A stretch of 64,000 nucleotides of DNA from Candidatus Thiosymbion ectosymbiont of Catanema sp. Cochon2018 (GTDB lineage Bacteria; Pseudomonadota; Gammaproteobacteria; Chromatiales; Chromatiaceae). Below are positions 10,405-19,475 of this stretch, in pieces. Both the position numbers and the translations under genes were made by a program. Positions within the stretch are counted from its first letter, which is position 1; each line of letters begins with the position of its first letter. The DNA is taken from positions 614,888 through 678,887 of the forward strand of contig WYCW01000001.1 in assembly GCA_011392765.1 (NCBI GenBank). The letters run 5' to 3'. The notes beneath the pieces are model-generated. The model searched no databases. It was not told where the DNA came from and was given only the letters and a program-made list of their open reading frames with translations.

Positions 10405-10600
10405 ATAGGTCCGAGGTCTGGTCGTTTTCGTACCTGTCCGGATGTGAGGAGACCGCGGCACGGATTGCCGAAACCCTGGTGGTGGAACGGCTCGCCGCTT
10501 CGGTGCCGCCGGTGCCTGGAACGACGTCCATTCGTGGCGAAATAAGGTGGAACGGGATACTGAGACGCTCTTGTTGATTGAGACTATGGACACCTGCTTG
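10405..10600 (+). pseudogene. cutA: cutA remnant (divalent-cation tolerance protein)
   Basis: One frame gives EETAARIAETLVVERLAAS followed by VPGTTSI, the core of CutA (usual length about 105 residues). The preceding strand (VVFVPVR) and the following segment (WRNKVERDTETLLLIET) are in two other frames. The gene therefore carries at least two indels and stops near 10600. It sits divergent from the fxsA remnant and upstream of the dsbD remnant. Confidence 0.6.
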
Positions 10601-10807
10601 ATGCACTTGTAAGGTTACACATATATAACCGAATTGCCTCTCACAATATATGAAAGAAGCGCATATATCAATAAAACAATACCGATCATTTCAAGAAATT
10701 CTTCGATCGTATAAAGAGTGGCGTATGTTATGGAGTCATAGCCAAAGTAGATCTGCCTTCTGCTCTCCAAGCATATCGAAAACGATCGCTTCCTGTAAGA
10801 TAGATGT

Positions 10808-11319
10808 TCACAGGATAAAGAGTACAGCTGTCCTTTCGCTTTGCAGGTAAATTAAATATACCAGAATAAAAACAATCACTGCAAAACCATAGGGGACAAC
10901 CCATGGGAAATATAAAACCCCTGTCGAATCGATATATTTTGCCATATCACCGATGTTTTCATGAATTTGGAAACCTTCATCGATGGATAGAAAAAGAAAA
11001 ATAATACCCAAAACCAAACCAACATGACCTTTCATAATCAAGATTCCCTCCCTTTTATAGATAGCAATGATTAAAAAAGAAGGGAGCATAAGTGAATATT
11101 GCAAAAGAAGAGTATAATGAGGGAATATTCTTCTCAATATCCAAATCGAACCATCGAACGAAAATGAAGATATCCGTTGTCGCCGAAAAAGAGACTAAAA
11201 GAATGGAGAACAAAAACGAGAAAGAGTATTATTGATAGGAGGAATAAGTTGACTTCGTTTAGCCAACAAATGCTTGTATCGATTTTTTGTATTTCAGCCT
11301 GATTTGGCCGGATCTGCAT
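10808..11319 (-). pseudogene. Multi-pass membrane protein, split by a frameshift
   Basis: Two minus-strand frames (11319-11134 and 11137-10808) join into one protein with about five hydrophobic segments and the motif FLSIDEGFQIHENIG. A motif of this type (acidic D-E-x-x-x-x-H-E) is seen in uncharacterised bacterial membrane proteins. The first part ends at the join with only 4 bp overlap, suggesting a single indel. The AT content is much higher than in neighbouring genes. No function can be assigned. Confidence 0.45.
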
Positions 11320-11402
11320 TTTTGATGATAAGGATATCTTTCGTCGCGCGCTGAGCCGCCACCGTAAGGTCTCGATTTATGTGCGCAACTCCTGAACCAT
11401 TA

Positions 11403-11663
11403 CTAATGCTCTTGCGAGTCTTCCTTATGCTTCTTCCCTTTTGAGCCCTTCTTATCTTTCTTCTTTCCCTCTGAACCTTTTTCTTTCGGAACCCTTATCT
11501 TTCTTCCCTCTGAACCCTTTTCTTCGAGCCTTCTTCCCTTTCGGTTTCTTCCCCGAGCCTTTTCTTCGAGCCTTTTCTTATGCTTCTCTCTTTCGAGCCT
11601 TTCAACCCCGTAGTCTCCAATTTCTTCATATTTCCGTATGGTTGGCGGAATGTCTTCTTTCAA
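11403..11663 (-). CDS. Lys/Glu-rich low-complexity small protein (doubtful)
   Basis: 86 codons, of which the last 55 are dominated by K, E, G and R in repeats such as EKGSEGKK. The DNA is a pyrimidine-rich imperfect tandem repeat (TTCTTTCCCTCTGAACCC-like units). It could be a short basic protein or simply a low-complexity stretch open by chance. No ribosome-binding site stands out. Kept only because the frame is open and continuous. Confidence 0.25.
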   Translation of the reverse strand: MKEDIPPTIRKYEEIGDYGVERLEREKHKKRLEEKARGRNRKGRRLEEKGSEGRKIRVPKEKGSEGKKKDKKGSKGKKHKEDSQEH

Positions 11664-11988
11664 CGAAAGGAATGCCTTAGAACCCGTTTAACCCCTACAG
11701 GATATACTCCGCTCCCCCAGCCTTTTGCTCTGTGTGTCTTGGAATCGGGTGATGACTTCTTTAAAAGGCTTGCCGCTTATTTTAACCAACTGGAGTATCA
11801 TAAATACATCCGTTGGTTGCATTTTTCACTATAAATCAAAAATCAGCATCTTTCTCGGGAACATTGTAAGAGACGGAAAGGTCTGGAAATAAAAAACAGC
11901 AAAGTTTGAGCGTTTGGGCGGGCAATATTGATATTCCTTAGGAAGTCATCGAAATCACTGTCTCCCGGTGGCGGCTTGAAACTGCGTG
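11664..11988. other. No gene recognised
   Basis: 325 bases between the Lys-rich frame and the small secreted-protein remnant. No credible start/RBS pair, repeat copy or RNA fold was recognised. Confidence 0.4.
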
Positions 11989-12188
11989 TTAATCTGAAAA
12001 TCGGCATCCGGTCCGCACGGACCCATGCTGTCTCCGTGGTCCGGATGTCCGGCCCACGATTTCATTTTGCTTGGTTTCGCTTTCGTAACAGGTGGTCGGT
12101 TTCTCCTGGGCAGCCATTACCGGCACGGTACTAAACACCAATGCCAATGCCACGTAGCTCGAAAGGGCAATTTTACGGTTGGTTTCAC
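11989..12188 (-). pseudogene. Small secreted protein remnant
   Basis: On the minus strand a GAGGAGAAT ribosome-binding site precedes a GTG at 12188. The reading begins MKPTVKLPFRAT, shifts frame by one, and then reads ALALVFSTVPVMAAQEKP, which looks like a Sec signal peptide with an AxA cleavage site. About 40 further residues reach a stop at 11989. A single indel in the signal peptide breaks the gene. The family is not recognised. Confidence 0.4.
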
Positions 12189-12433
12189 CTTAATTCTCCT
12201 CTTATGCTCGATTTCACCAAAATCGCTCTTTGCGGGGCGTCCGGTGGTATGGGGGTCTCCAGCTCGTCGAAGAGAGGGTGAGGGATTTCCCACTCTGTCA
12301 ATATGGTCTTTGACAGCACACAGGATATGCTGAAACCATGTATTGCTAGGGTACCCGAGATCACAACCCCCATGACCAAAGGGCTACTCACCTACCTGGA
12401 GTGGATAAAGCACATGTACCTCTGTAAGACCTG

Positions 12434-14335
12434 ATGCCCCGGCTGCTGCTCCTGCTCGCCGCCCCGACAGCAGTGGCGGGTGCCCAAGCGCGTCCCTTCT
12501 ATCCGACCAGGCCGTTGGGGTCTCGACCGGGCGCCCGCCCTCGAAACCCTCGTCGTATCCTGGAACCTCGGTCAGGCGTTGGGCCCGAACGAAAGACGAG
12601 ATCCCGCAGCTGGAACAGGCCTTCCGCTTCACCGCCTATGTCTCGGCCCCGGATCGTCTCCGGCTCACCTGGGACATCGCGGATGGGACCTTTCTCTACC
12701 AGGAGAAGATTCGGATCGCCGTGGCGGATACCCCGGACGTCGCCCTCGGCCCTTGGTGAGCTGCCGAGCCGAGATCAAGCCCGACACGGTGCGTCCGGAC
12801 GGCACTACACCGGCGACGTGGCTGTCTACCACCATCGCATCGACCCGTCGCTGCCGCTGGTGCGCGGCTCGCCGCAAACTGACCCGCCTGAATCTGGTGG
12901 TGAAGTATCAGGGCTTGCGCCGAGCGCGGGATTCGTTATCCCCCGGTTACTAAGCGGGATCGGTTCGGGATCTGCCTGCCGCGACCGGGCCCACCAGCGA
13001 TGCTACATTCCAGGCCCGCGAGGCCGCCGCTGCACGCCTCCGCAGGGCAGGGAGGGAGAGGTCGGTCTCCGAGTCGGACGATCGCGCCAGGCTGGCCGGT
13101 AGCAGTCTGTGGGCAACGGTGGCCCTGTTCTTCGGCTTCTCCGTTAAGGCCTTCACCCCTGCGTCTTTTCCGATGGTCCCCATCCGCAGGGCATCATCGC
13201 CGGTCAGGGCGCGGCCATTACCATCCGCAAGGCGTTTGTGCTGTCCCTGGTCTATGTGCTCGCCATGGCGCTGGACTCATACCGTTGCCGGCGTACTTGC
13301 GGGGCTGTTCGGTGCCACCCAGGCGCCGCTTTCCAGGACCCCTGATCCTCGGCCCTTTGCCCTGGTCTCGTGGCCCTGGCCCTGTCCATACCCGGTTTCC
13401 TTATGAGCTGCAATTGCCTTCCGGCTGCAATCCAGGCTCGCTACCGTCAGTAACCGCCAACAGGGCGGACCCCGGCCGGGGTAGCCGTCATGGCCCTGCT
13501 CTCGGCCCTGATCGTCGGTCTCGCGTCGCCCCCTGGCCGGCGCTCTGATCTTCTTCACCGGCCGACCGGCGACTGGCTGCCGGGCGGTATTTCTGCCGCC
13601 CTCGGTCTGGCATGGGCGCCTGCTGATCGTCATCGGCACGTCGGCGGGCAGGCTGCCGCCCAAAGCCGGGGCCTGGATGGATGCGGTGGAAGGCGGTGTT
13701 CGGTGGCCCTGCTGGCGGTGGCTTATCAGTTGCTGGAGTGGCATCCTGCTCCCCGCGGTCGCCATGGCTTTGTGGGGCTGCTGCCGATCTGCTCGGCGGT
13801 GTATCTGGGCGCCCTCCGCAGTTGCCGCCCACCGCGGGCGGCTGGAGCAAGCTGTGGACGGGCGTCGGTTTCTTCCTGCTCATCTACGGTGTGCTGATGC
13901 TGGTAGAGAGGCGGCCGCGGGCGGTAAGGACACGTTGCAGCCCCTGCGTGACTCGCCCGGGGAGAGGGCGACGCCGGCGTGCGCCACGCCGTCTTTAAAC
14001 CCATCGCGTCGGGCGCGGAGCTGATCGGAAAGGGCTGCGGCCACGTGCCGGCAGGCCGGTTCTGTTGGATTTCTATGCGGACTGGTGTGTGTCCTGCAAG
14101 GAGCTGGAACGCTATACTTTCTCCGATCCGATGGTGGTCGCCGAGCTGGAGCGTTTGTTTGTTACGGGCGGATGTCAACGCTAACGACGCCCAGACCAGG
14201 CCCTGATGCAAACGCGCTGGTATTCCCGACCACCGGCGGTCCTGTTCTTCGACCCCCAGGGCCGGAGCTGCGCGGCTATCGCGATTGGATTCGCCGGCGC
14301 GGGAGTTCGCCGATCATCTGAGCAAGATAGGATCA
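12434..14335 (+). pseudogene. dsbD: dsbD remnant (thiol:disulfide interchange protein)
   Basis: Consecutive frames give the domains of DsbD in order. A signal peptide (MPRLLLLLAAPTAVAG) comes first. The N-terminal beta domain contains LRLTWDIADGTFLYQEKI (about 12655-12715). The membrane section contains LFFGFSVKAFTP and GVLAGLFGA (about 13120-13320) and LLAVAYQLLEW. The C-terminal thioredoxin-like domain has [20 protein letters not shown] (about 14060-14120) with the CxxC pair. The length matches an intact gene of about 600 codons, but ten or more indels interrupt it. The function (passing electrons from thioredoxin to periplasmic disulfides) is lost unless the indels are sequencing errors. 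Confidence 0.75.
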
Positions 14336-14364
14336 TGATGAGGTGGTGTGACACTTGGAAGGCA

Positions 14365-14454
14365 ATCCGAGCTTTTGAATTTCCCCCTCACCCCGGCCCT
14401 CTCTGGGAGGGAGGGAGAGGGAGTGAAATGCGCAGATTGTGCCGTGTGGCAGTA
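14365..14454. mobile_element. MITE-like family A copy, left end eroded
   Basis: The right end is intact (GATTGTGCCGTGTGGCAGTA followed by TA). The left end is reduced to AATCCGAGC. The inside matches the 103-bp copy at 27907-28009. Confidence 0.55.
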
Positions 14455-14559
14455 TACTTTAGGGACGCTACCCGTTCTGTTCGGGTAGCGATTCTATTGA
14501 TTGGTCTCGATACGGAACGTTGGGGACAACCTTACCTTTTCCCCTCCAAGGGGGATTTC

Positions 14560-15651
14560 TCAGGGGCTTATCGGCTGCCTCTGCCATTTATCCAAGCTTG
14601 CCAGCCGTCCTCTTGTCTTGTCTATACCTTCTCTTATACTGGGGGGTAAGAAGGGTGTCCCCCCGCTAGTGGTACCACCAGGTCCCCCTCCTCCTACGCT
14701 GGGAGGGGTGGCGGTAGGAACCCAATAGTCCCCCAGAGAACCCAGAGAACTCCTCCCGCCAATAAACCCGCGTCTGGTAACCGTAGCCTGAAGTGATATC
14801 CGAAGTTCCCCTCCAATCCCTGAAAGGATGTCCGGCCCCCCCGGGGCCCCTCCCCCTCCTACACCGGTAGTGGTAAAGGTGGTAGTGGTAGTGGTAGTGG
14901 TAGTGGTAGTGGTAGAACCCCAAAACGTTCCCAGAGACCTCCCTAGGAAATTCGACCTATATATCTGAGGATACACCGGTCTTGTTTTTTTTGGAACTGC
15001 TGGTGTAAGTCTAGTAGTACGATACACTGGTCCTGCTGTACGTGTACGAGAACCCCAAAACGTTCCCAGAGACCTCCCTCCCCCTCCGGTAGGAAACCCG
15101 GTCGCCACCGGATATCCCCCGCCTCCTACACCGGTAGGAAACCCGGTCGCCACCGGATATCCCCCGCCTCCTACACCGGTAGGAAACCCGGTCGCCACCG
15201 GATATCCCCCACCTCCCACACCGGTAGGAAACCCGGTCGCCACCGGATATCCCCCGCCTCCCACACCGGTAGGAAACCCGGTCGCCACCGGATATCCCCC
15301 GCCTCCTACACCGGTAGGATACAACCCGGTCGTGGTCGTCCCCGGATATCCCCCGCCTCCTACACCGGTAGTGGTAGTGGTAGTGGTAGTGGTAGTGGTA
15401 GTGGTAGGAACCCAATACGCTCCCAGAGACCTCCCTCCCCCTCCGTTAGGAAGCCCGGCCCCCCCTGCAGTCCCTCCTCCTGCACCAATAGGGAGCCTGT
15501 TGTCCCCGCTCGGAGAGCTCGAAAGGACAGCAGACACCGCCTGCAACACCAAGTCATATATGGAGAAGCCCACCGCGGCACTTACAGTACCCGGCATTAC
15601 GGCAAGCAAGGCAACCAGGATGCTTGGCCCTATGATTTTTAACCGGCGCAT
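14560..15651 (-). CDS. Secreted Gly/Val/Thr-rich tandem-repeat protein
   Basis: The start at 15651 is chosen for its GGGAGGGG ribosome-binding site and because a Sec signal peptide follows at once (MRRLKIIGPSILVALLAVMP, cleavage near VSA-A). The mature protein of about 340 residues has five exact 15-residue repeats (GVGGGGYPVATGFPT) and two long poly-threonine tracts (13 and about 12 Thr, from ACCACT codons). Three or four spaced copies of a GGRSLGxFW/YWVP motif are also present. Composition suggests an extracellular or envelope protein; no enzymatic domain is seen. The repeat number is likely to vary between strains. No homologue is recognised. Confidence 0.6.
   Translation of the reverse strand: MRRLKIIGPSILVALLAVMPGTVSAAVGFSIYDLVLQAVSAVLSSSPSGDNRLPIGAGGGTAGGAGLPNGGGGRSLGAYWVPTTTTTTTTTTTTTGVGGGGYPGTTTTGLYPTGVGGGGYPVATGFPTGVGGGGYPVATGFPTGVGGGGYPVATGFPTGVGGGGYPVATGFPTGVGGGGYPVATGFPTGGGGRSLGTFWGSRTRTAGPVYRTTRLTPAVPKKTRPVYPQIYRSNFLGRSLGTFWGSTTTTTTTTTTTTFTTTGVGGGGAPGGPDILSGIGGELRISLQATVTRRGFIGGRSSLGSLGDYWVPTATPPSVGGGGPGGTTSGGTPFLPPSIREGIDKTRGRLASLDKWQRQPISP
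15088..15312. repeat. Tandem array, five 45-bp units inside the Gly-rich gene
   Basis: Units begin at 15088, 15133, 15178, 15223 and 15268, each GGTAGGAAACCCGGTCGCC-led and in frame (15 codons). They differ by only one or two bases, which implies very recent amplification. The flanking (GTGGTA)n tracts at about 15364-15406 and 14868-14912 encode the poly-Thr runs. Confidence 0.85.
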
Positions 15652-15991
15652 GATCCCCTCCCGGAAAATCCACGTTGAGGATAAGTTAATTGAGACTTCA
15701 TCGCGCACGACGGAAGAACACAAATTCGAGTATAGCATTCCGGGAACATTCGAGCAACCGTCCGCTATGCAGGGCGACCCGTATAAAGGGCACCTTGAAA
15801 AATGGGTGTTTTCACCAATCGAGGAATTCTAACCCATTGATTATTCAGACATTCCGTTGACGAAAACCATATTTTTCAAAGTGCCCTAAAGCTCCCCGAA
15901 AACATGACCGCGGATTTCTTAAGACAGATGTTAGCATCTATGCAGTCCAGCGCGATAACTTTTCATGCGTGTCTTCTGTGCCGCGGTGATA

Positions 15992-17065
15992 ATGACTTCT
16001 TACAGGCGCGATTACGCGTCGCTGGCATGCGACATCAAGGACTGGGGCCGCGCGCTCGGCTTCCAACAGGTGGGCATTGCCGATATCGATCTCGGGCTCG
16101 CGGAACGCCGTCATGCGGCCTGGCTGCGCCAAGGTCGGCACGGCGAAATGGACTATATGGCACGCCACGGCACCAAGCGCACCAGACCCGCGGAGCTGGT
16201 CCCCGGCACCCTACGGGTCATCTCGGCGCGCATGGATTACCTACCCGAGGCCGGGGAACGCGCGTGGACAATGATCGGGGACCCGACCGCCGCCTTCGTC
16301 TCCCGCTATGCCCTGGGACGGGACTATCACAAGGTGCTCCGCCGCCGCCTGCGACACCTGGCCGAACGCATTCGCGGCGCGGTCGGTGATTGCGGCTGCC
16401 GGGTGTTCGTGGACTCCGCGCCCGTGCCGGAGAAACCCCTGGCCGAGAAGGCGGGGCTGGGCTGGATCGGTAAACATACCAACCTGGTCAATGCCAAGGC
16501 CGGCTCATGGTTCTTCCTGGGCGAGATTTACTCCGATCTGCCGTTGCCCCCGGATCCGCCGACCCCGAACCATTGCGGGACATGCCATGCCTGTATGGAC
16601 GCTTGCCCGACCCGGGCCATCGTCGCCCCCTATGTGCTGGATGCACGGCGGTGCATCTCCTACCTCACTATCGAGCACCAGGGCAGGATTCCCTCGGCAC
16701 TGCGCCCGCTCTTGGGAAATCGTGTCTACGGTTGTGACGACTGCCAGTTGGTCTGCCCCTGGAACCGCTTCGCCCGGCCCTGCATGGAGCCTGATTTCAA
16801 GCCCCGGCAGGGGCTCGACCGTGCTACCCTACTGGAACTCTTCTCCTGGAGCGAATCCGAGTTTCTGGAGCGCACCGCGGGCTCGGCCATCCGTCGGATC
16901 GGGTATCGGGTCTGGCTGCGCAACCTGGCGGTGGCGCTCGGCAATGGTCCCTGCTCCACGGCCGTCGTCACGGCACTGCGGGCCCGCCGTGATTACCCCC
17001 ATCACCTGGTGCGCGAGCACGTTGCCTGGGCCCTGCAACGTCAGACCCGCAGCAAGTGCCCGTAG
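15992..17065 (+). CDS. queG: Epoxyqueuosine reductase
   Basis: A cobalamin-dependent iron-sulfur enzyme that reduces epoxyqueuosine to queuosine in the anticodon loop of GUN-decoding tRNAs. The two 4Fe-4S signatures are present as CGTCHACMDACPT (about 200) and CDDCQLVCPWN (about 250), together with the family segments RDYHKVLRRRL and GWIGKHTNL. About 357 residues, the normal length. ATG 15992 is preferred to the ATG 27 bases upstream because homologues begin close to the YASL segment. It converges with orn; a hairpin at 17144-17216 separates them. Confidence 0.93.
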   Translation: MTSYRRDYASLACDIKDWGRALGFQQVGIADIDLGLAERRHAAWLRQGRHGEMDYMARHGTKRTRPAELVPGTLRVISARMDYLPEAGERAWTMIGDPTAAFVSRYALGRDYHKVLRRRLRHLAERIRGAVGDCGCRVFVDSAPVPEKPLAEKAGLGWIGKHTNLVNAKAGSWFFLGEIYSDLPLPPDPPTPNHCGTCHACMDACPTRAIVAPYVLDARRCISYLTIEHQGRIPSALRPLLGNRVYGCDDCQLVCPWNRFARPCMEPDFKPRQGLDRATLLELFSWSESEFLERTAGSAIRRIGYRVWLRNLAVALGNGPCSTAVVTALRARRDYPHHLVREHVAWALQRQTRSKCP

Positions 17066-17067
17066 GA

Positions 17068-17143
17068 TGGACGTAGGATGCGGTGAGCGTGGTACACCGT
17101 AGCAGGATTACGGCAGTCCCGACCGCGAACCGCATCGAAAGGG
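17068..17143. repeat. Dispersed repeat (GTAGGATGCGGTGAGCG family)
   Basis: Related copies lie at about 20889-20982 (inverted) and 35005-35101 (inverted). All contain CGCATCC/GGATGCG and CCGCATC/GATGCGG arms. Noncoding palindromic family. Confidence 0.5.
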
Positions 17144-17216
17144 AAACTACGAATCACGCGAATCGGCACGAATCGATCTTCGCGAGGATTCACGTGATTC
17201 GTAGTTTTCTCTTTTT
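17144..17216. terminator. Hairpin between convergent queG and orn
   Basis: Perfect 15-base arms AAACTACGAATCACG (17144-17158) and CGTGATTCGTAGTTT (17193-17207), followed by a T-rich run. The position between two converging genes suits a bidirectional terminator. It also resembles a dispersed 'CACGAATC' repeat seen at 34226-34300 and 53495-53545. Confidence 0.55.
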
Positions 17217-17230
17217 AACCAGACAGACTC

Positions 17231-17776
17231 TCATACCCGCAGCAAGTGCTCCCGGTAGTGGCGCAGTTCCGCGATAGACTCCTTGATATCTTCGAGGGCT
17301 AAATGGGTACCTGCCTTGGGGAAGGATTCGACCACCTGGGGCGCCCAGCGCTGGGCCAGGATCTTGAGGCTGCTGACGTCCAGATTGCGATAGTGGAAGT
17401 AGGCCTCCAGGCGCGGCATACAGCGTGCGAGGAAGCGGCGGTCCTGGCAGATGCTGTTGCCGCACAGCGGCGATTTCCCGGCCGGGACGTGCCGCTCCAG
17501 GAAGGCCAGGGTCTCGGTCTCCGCCCGTTGCTCGTCGTATGTGCTCGCCCGCACCCGCGCGAGCAGGCCCGAGCTACCGTGGTGCTCCCGGTTCCAGGCA
17601 TCCATTGCGGCCAGCACATGCTCGGGTTGGTGAATGGCGAGCACCGGACCCTTGGCCAGGATCTCCAGCCGCTCGTCGGTGACGACGGTGGCAATCTCGA
17701 TGATCTGATCGCGGAACGGGTCCAAGCCCGTCATCTCCAGATCCATCCATACCAGGTTGTTTTCGCTCGGGGCCAT
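17231..17776 (-). CDS. orn: Oligoribonuclease
   Basis: A 3'-5' exoribonuclease of the DEDDh family that degrades RNA dinucleotides and linear pGpG. Exo I is [11 protein letters not shown] (residues about 10-20), Exo II lies around [10 protein letters not shown], and Exo III contains the catalytic H...D pair in THLALEDI (about 155-163). 181 residues, the standard length. The start codon [17 protein letters not shown] matches family starts. It is divergent from the cytochrome c gene, and rsgA follows, a common gammaproteobacterial neighbour. Confidence 0.96.
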   Translation of the reverse strand: MAPSENNLVWMDLEMTGLDPFRDQIIEIATVVTDERLEILAKGPVLAIHQPEHVLAAMDAWNREHHGSSGLLARVRASTYDEQRAETETLAFLERHVPAGKSPLCGNSICQDRRFLARCMPRLEAYFHYRNLDVSSLKILAQRWAPQVVESFPKAGTHLALEDIKESIAELRHYREHLLRV

Positions 17777-17912
17777 CGCCGGTAACCATAAGCCAGTGGT
17801 GCAGCGAGTTTACTCCGAACCGCCGTCGCAAGTCGCCTGCGCGACCAATCGACCGGGCGCGCAGAACTGTTTTTTCCTACAATTGGGGCCATCGCACCCC
17901 TGGAGAAGTCCT

Positions 17913-18203
17913 ATGAGCACGCGCATCCTCACCCTCCTCACCTGTGGTCTACTCGCCGCCGTCGGTGCAACCCAATGCTTCGCGGCGGACGACGGCAGCG
18001 CCCAGGCTCTCCACAAAAAACACTGCGTCGCCTGCCACGGCACCGAGGTGTACACCAGGGAAACCCGAACGGTCGAATCTTTTCCTGCCCTCAAGACCCA
18101 GGTCCGACGCTGCGAAATGGCGCTCGAGCTGGATTGGACCGATGAAAAAATTTCCGCAGTAAGCCAGTATCTGAACAACCGTTTTTACCACTTCAAACCC
18201 TGA
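17913..18203 (+). CDS. Small secreted monohaem cytochrome c
   Basis: 96 residues from ATG 17913 (GGAG about 8 bases upstream). A Sec signal peptide (LLTCGLLAAVGATQCFA) precedes one haem site, CVACH, near residue 38. The likely distal methionine is M69 or nearby. The product would be a periplasmic class I-like electron carrier. The stop is 2 bp from the rsgA start, so the two are probably co-transcribed. The longer frame opening at 17757 overlaps orn and is rejected. Confidence 0.8.
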   Translation: MSTRILTLLTCGLLAAVGATQCFAADDGSAQALHKKHCVACHGTEVYTRETRTVESFPALKTQVRRCEMALELDWTDEKISAVSQYLNNRFYHFKP

Positions 18204-18205
18204 CC

Positions 18206-19210
18206 ATGCCGCGGCAGCGACTCTCCGAGCGCCAGATCGAGCGCATCCAGAAGCGCCAGGAACGTCGCCGCCAGCATACTCGGCACCTGGTTGCCGACGC
18301 CGACGAAGCACCGGTACGGGAAGGTTTGGTGGTGGTCCGCCACGGCGCCAGGCTCGCCGTGGAGGATGTCGATAACCGGATCTACCAGTGCCTGGTCAGG
18401 CAAAATATCGGTCATCCGGTGTGCGGGGACCGCGTCATCTGGCAGCCTACGGGAACGGACCAGGGTGTGGTGTCCGCACTCCTGGATCGGGATACCGTCC
18501 TGAGCCGCCCGGATTACAGCGGCCGAGATAAGCCCCTGGCCGCCAACCTGACCCGGCTGGTGGTCCTGCTGGCACCGCACCCGCGCCCGAGCAAACATCT
18601 GCTCGACCAGTACCTGGTGGCCGCGGAGCTGATGGGCGTCCGGTCCATGCTTCTGTTCAATAAGATGGATCTACTCGATATCGAGGCCCTGGCGGCATTC
18701 CAGGCGCGGTTCGCGCACTATCGGGACCTCGGCTACCCGTCGGTTTGGATTAGCCTCGAGGACGGCCGCGATCTCGCCCCCTTGGCGCACCGATTCTCCG
18801 GCGAAACCAGTATCCTGGTAGGCCAATCGGGTGCCGGTAAATCGTCCCTCATCAAGGTTTTACTGCCGGACCAACAGGTGCAGATCGGGCGCCTGTCCGA
18901 GGCCACCGGCCTGGGCCGGCACACCACCTCCGCGGCGACCTGCTACCGCTTGCCCCAGGGTGGTCGTCTCATCGACTCGCCGGGGGTACGCAGCTTTCGC
19001 CTCGGGGCCATCGGCCGGTCCCGGCTACAGCTGGGATTTCGAGAGCTTGCCCCTCTTTTGGGGCAGTGCCGGTTCAACGACTGTCGCCACGCCCAGGAGC
19101 CGGGGTGTGCGGTGAAACAGGCCTTAATGGAGGGAAGGGTGCACCCGGAACGCCTAAAAAACTTCCAACACCTCGCGGCGAATCTGACAGCCGAGCCGCA
19201 AAGGCGCTGA
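18206..19210 (+). CDS. rsgA: Ribosome small-subunit biogenesis GTPase RsgA
   Basis: A circularly permuted GTPase that helps late 30S assembly. An N-terminal OB-fold (about 30-105) is followed by permuted G motifs in the order NKMD (about 153), GQSGAGKSSL (about 208) and DSPGV (about 257). A C-terminal zinc knuckle follows (CRFNDCRHAQEPGC, about 288-301). 334 residues, somewhat longer than E. coli-length proteins only at the basic N-terminus. It directly follows the small cytochrome c. Confidence 0.96.
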   Translation: MPRQRLSERQIERIQKRQERRRQHTRHLVADADEAPVREGLVVVRHGARLAVEDVDNRIYQCLVRQNIGHPVCGDRVIWQPTGTDQGVVSALLDRDTVLSRPDYSGRDKPLAANLTRLVVLLAPHPRPSKHLLDQYLVAAELMGVRSMLLFNKMDLLDIEALAAFQARFAHYRDLGYPSVWISLEDGRDLAPLAHRFSGETSILVGQSGAGKSSLIKVLLPDQQVQIGRLSEATGLGRHTTSAATCYRLPQGGRLIDSPGVRSFRLGAIGRSRLQLGFRELAPLLGQCRFNDCRHAQEPGCAVKQALMEGRVHPERLKNFQHLAANLTAEPQRR

Positions 19211-19326
19211 GGAAATGGAGAAAACGATCACGGGCAGGTTTCTGCAAGCAAGTCACGGCGAGAAATCCGCACTTACCCTGATGTATCCCCCCATTATTCC
19301 AATATAAAACAATAAGATATAGCGAG

Positions 19327-19369
19327 GTAGCCCAACACCTTGTTGGGCACGCCTGCCGTCCCTGGCGGG
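19327..19369. repeat. Dispersed 44-bp repeat, second copy
   Basis: Matches 7292-7335 with a few changes (GTAGCCCAACACC and CCTGGCGGG ends). It lies in the spacer between rsgA and the WD40 gene. Confidence 0.55.
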
Positions 19370-19475
19370 CTTTGCCCAACCTACGCGGGCTGATTTGCGG
19401 GGATACTTCAGGCACCTACCTGTTTCTACGGGCAATGTTCAACCGAGGGGAATTTTAAAGGACAATGGGATAATT

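Noticed and set aside
10622-10850. Plus-strand frame after the cutA remnant
   Set aside because: No ribosome-binding site or recognisable similarity; AT-rich sequence, probably belonging to the decayed minus-strand membrane gene region.
15332-15832. Plus-strand frame opposite the Gly/Thr-rich gene
   Set aside because: Poly-Val and Pro tracts are the complement of the tandem repeats; the minus strand has the signal peptide and the ribosome-binding site.
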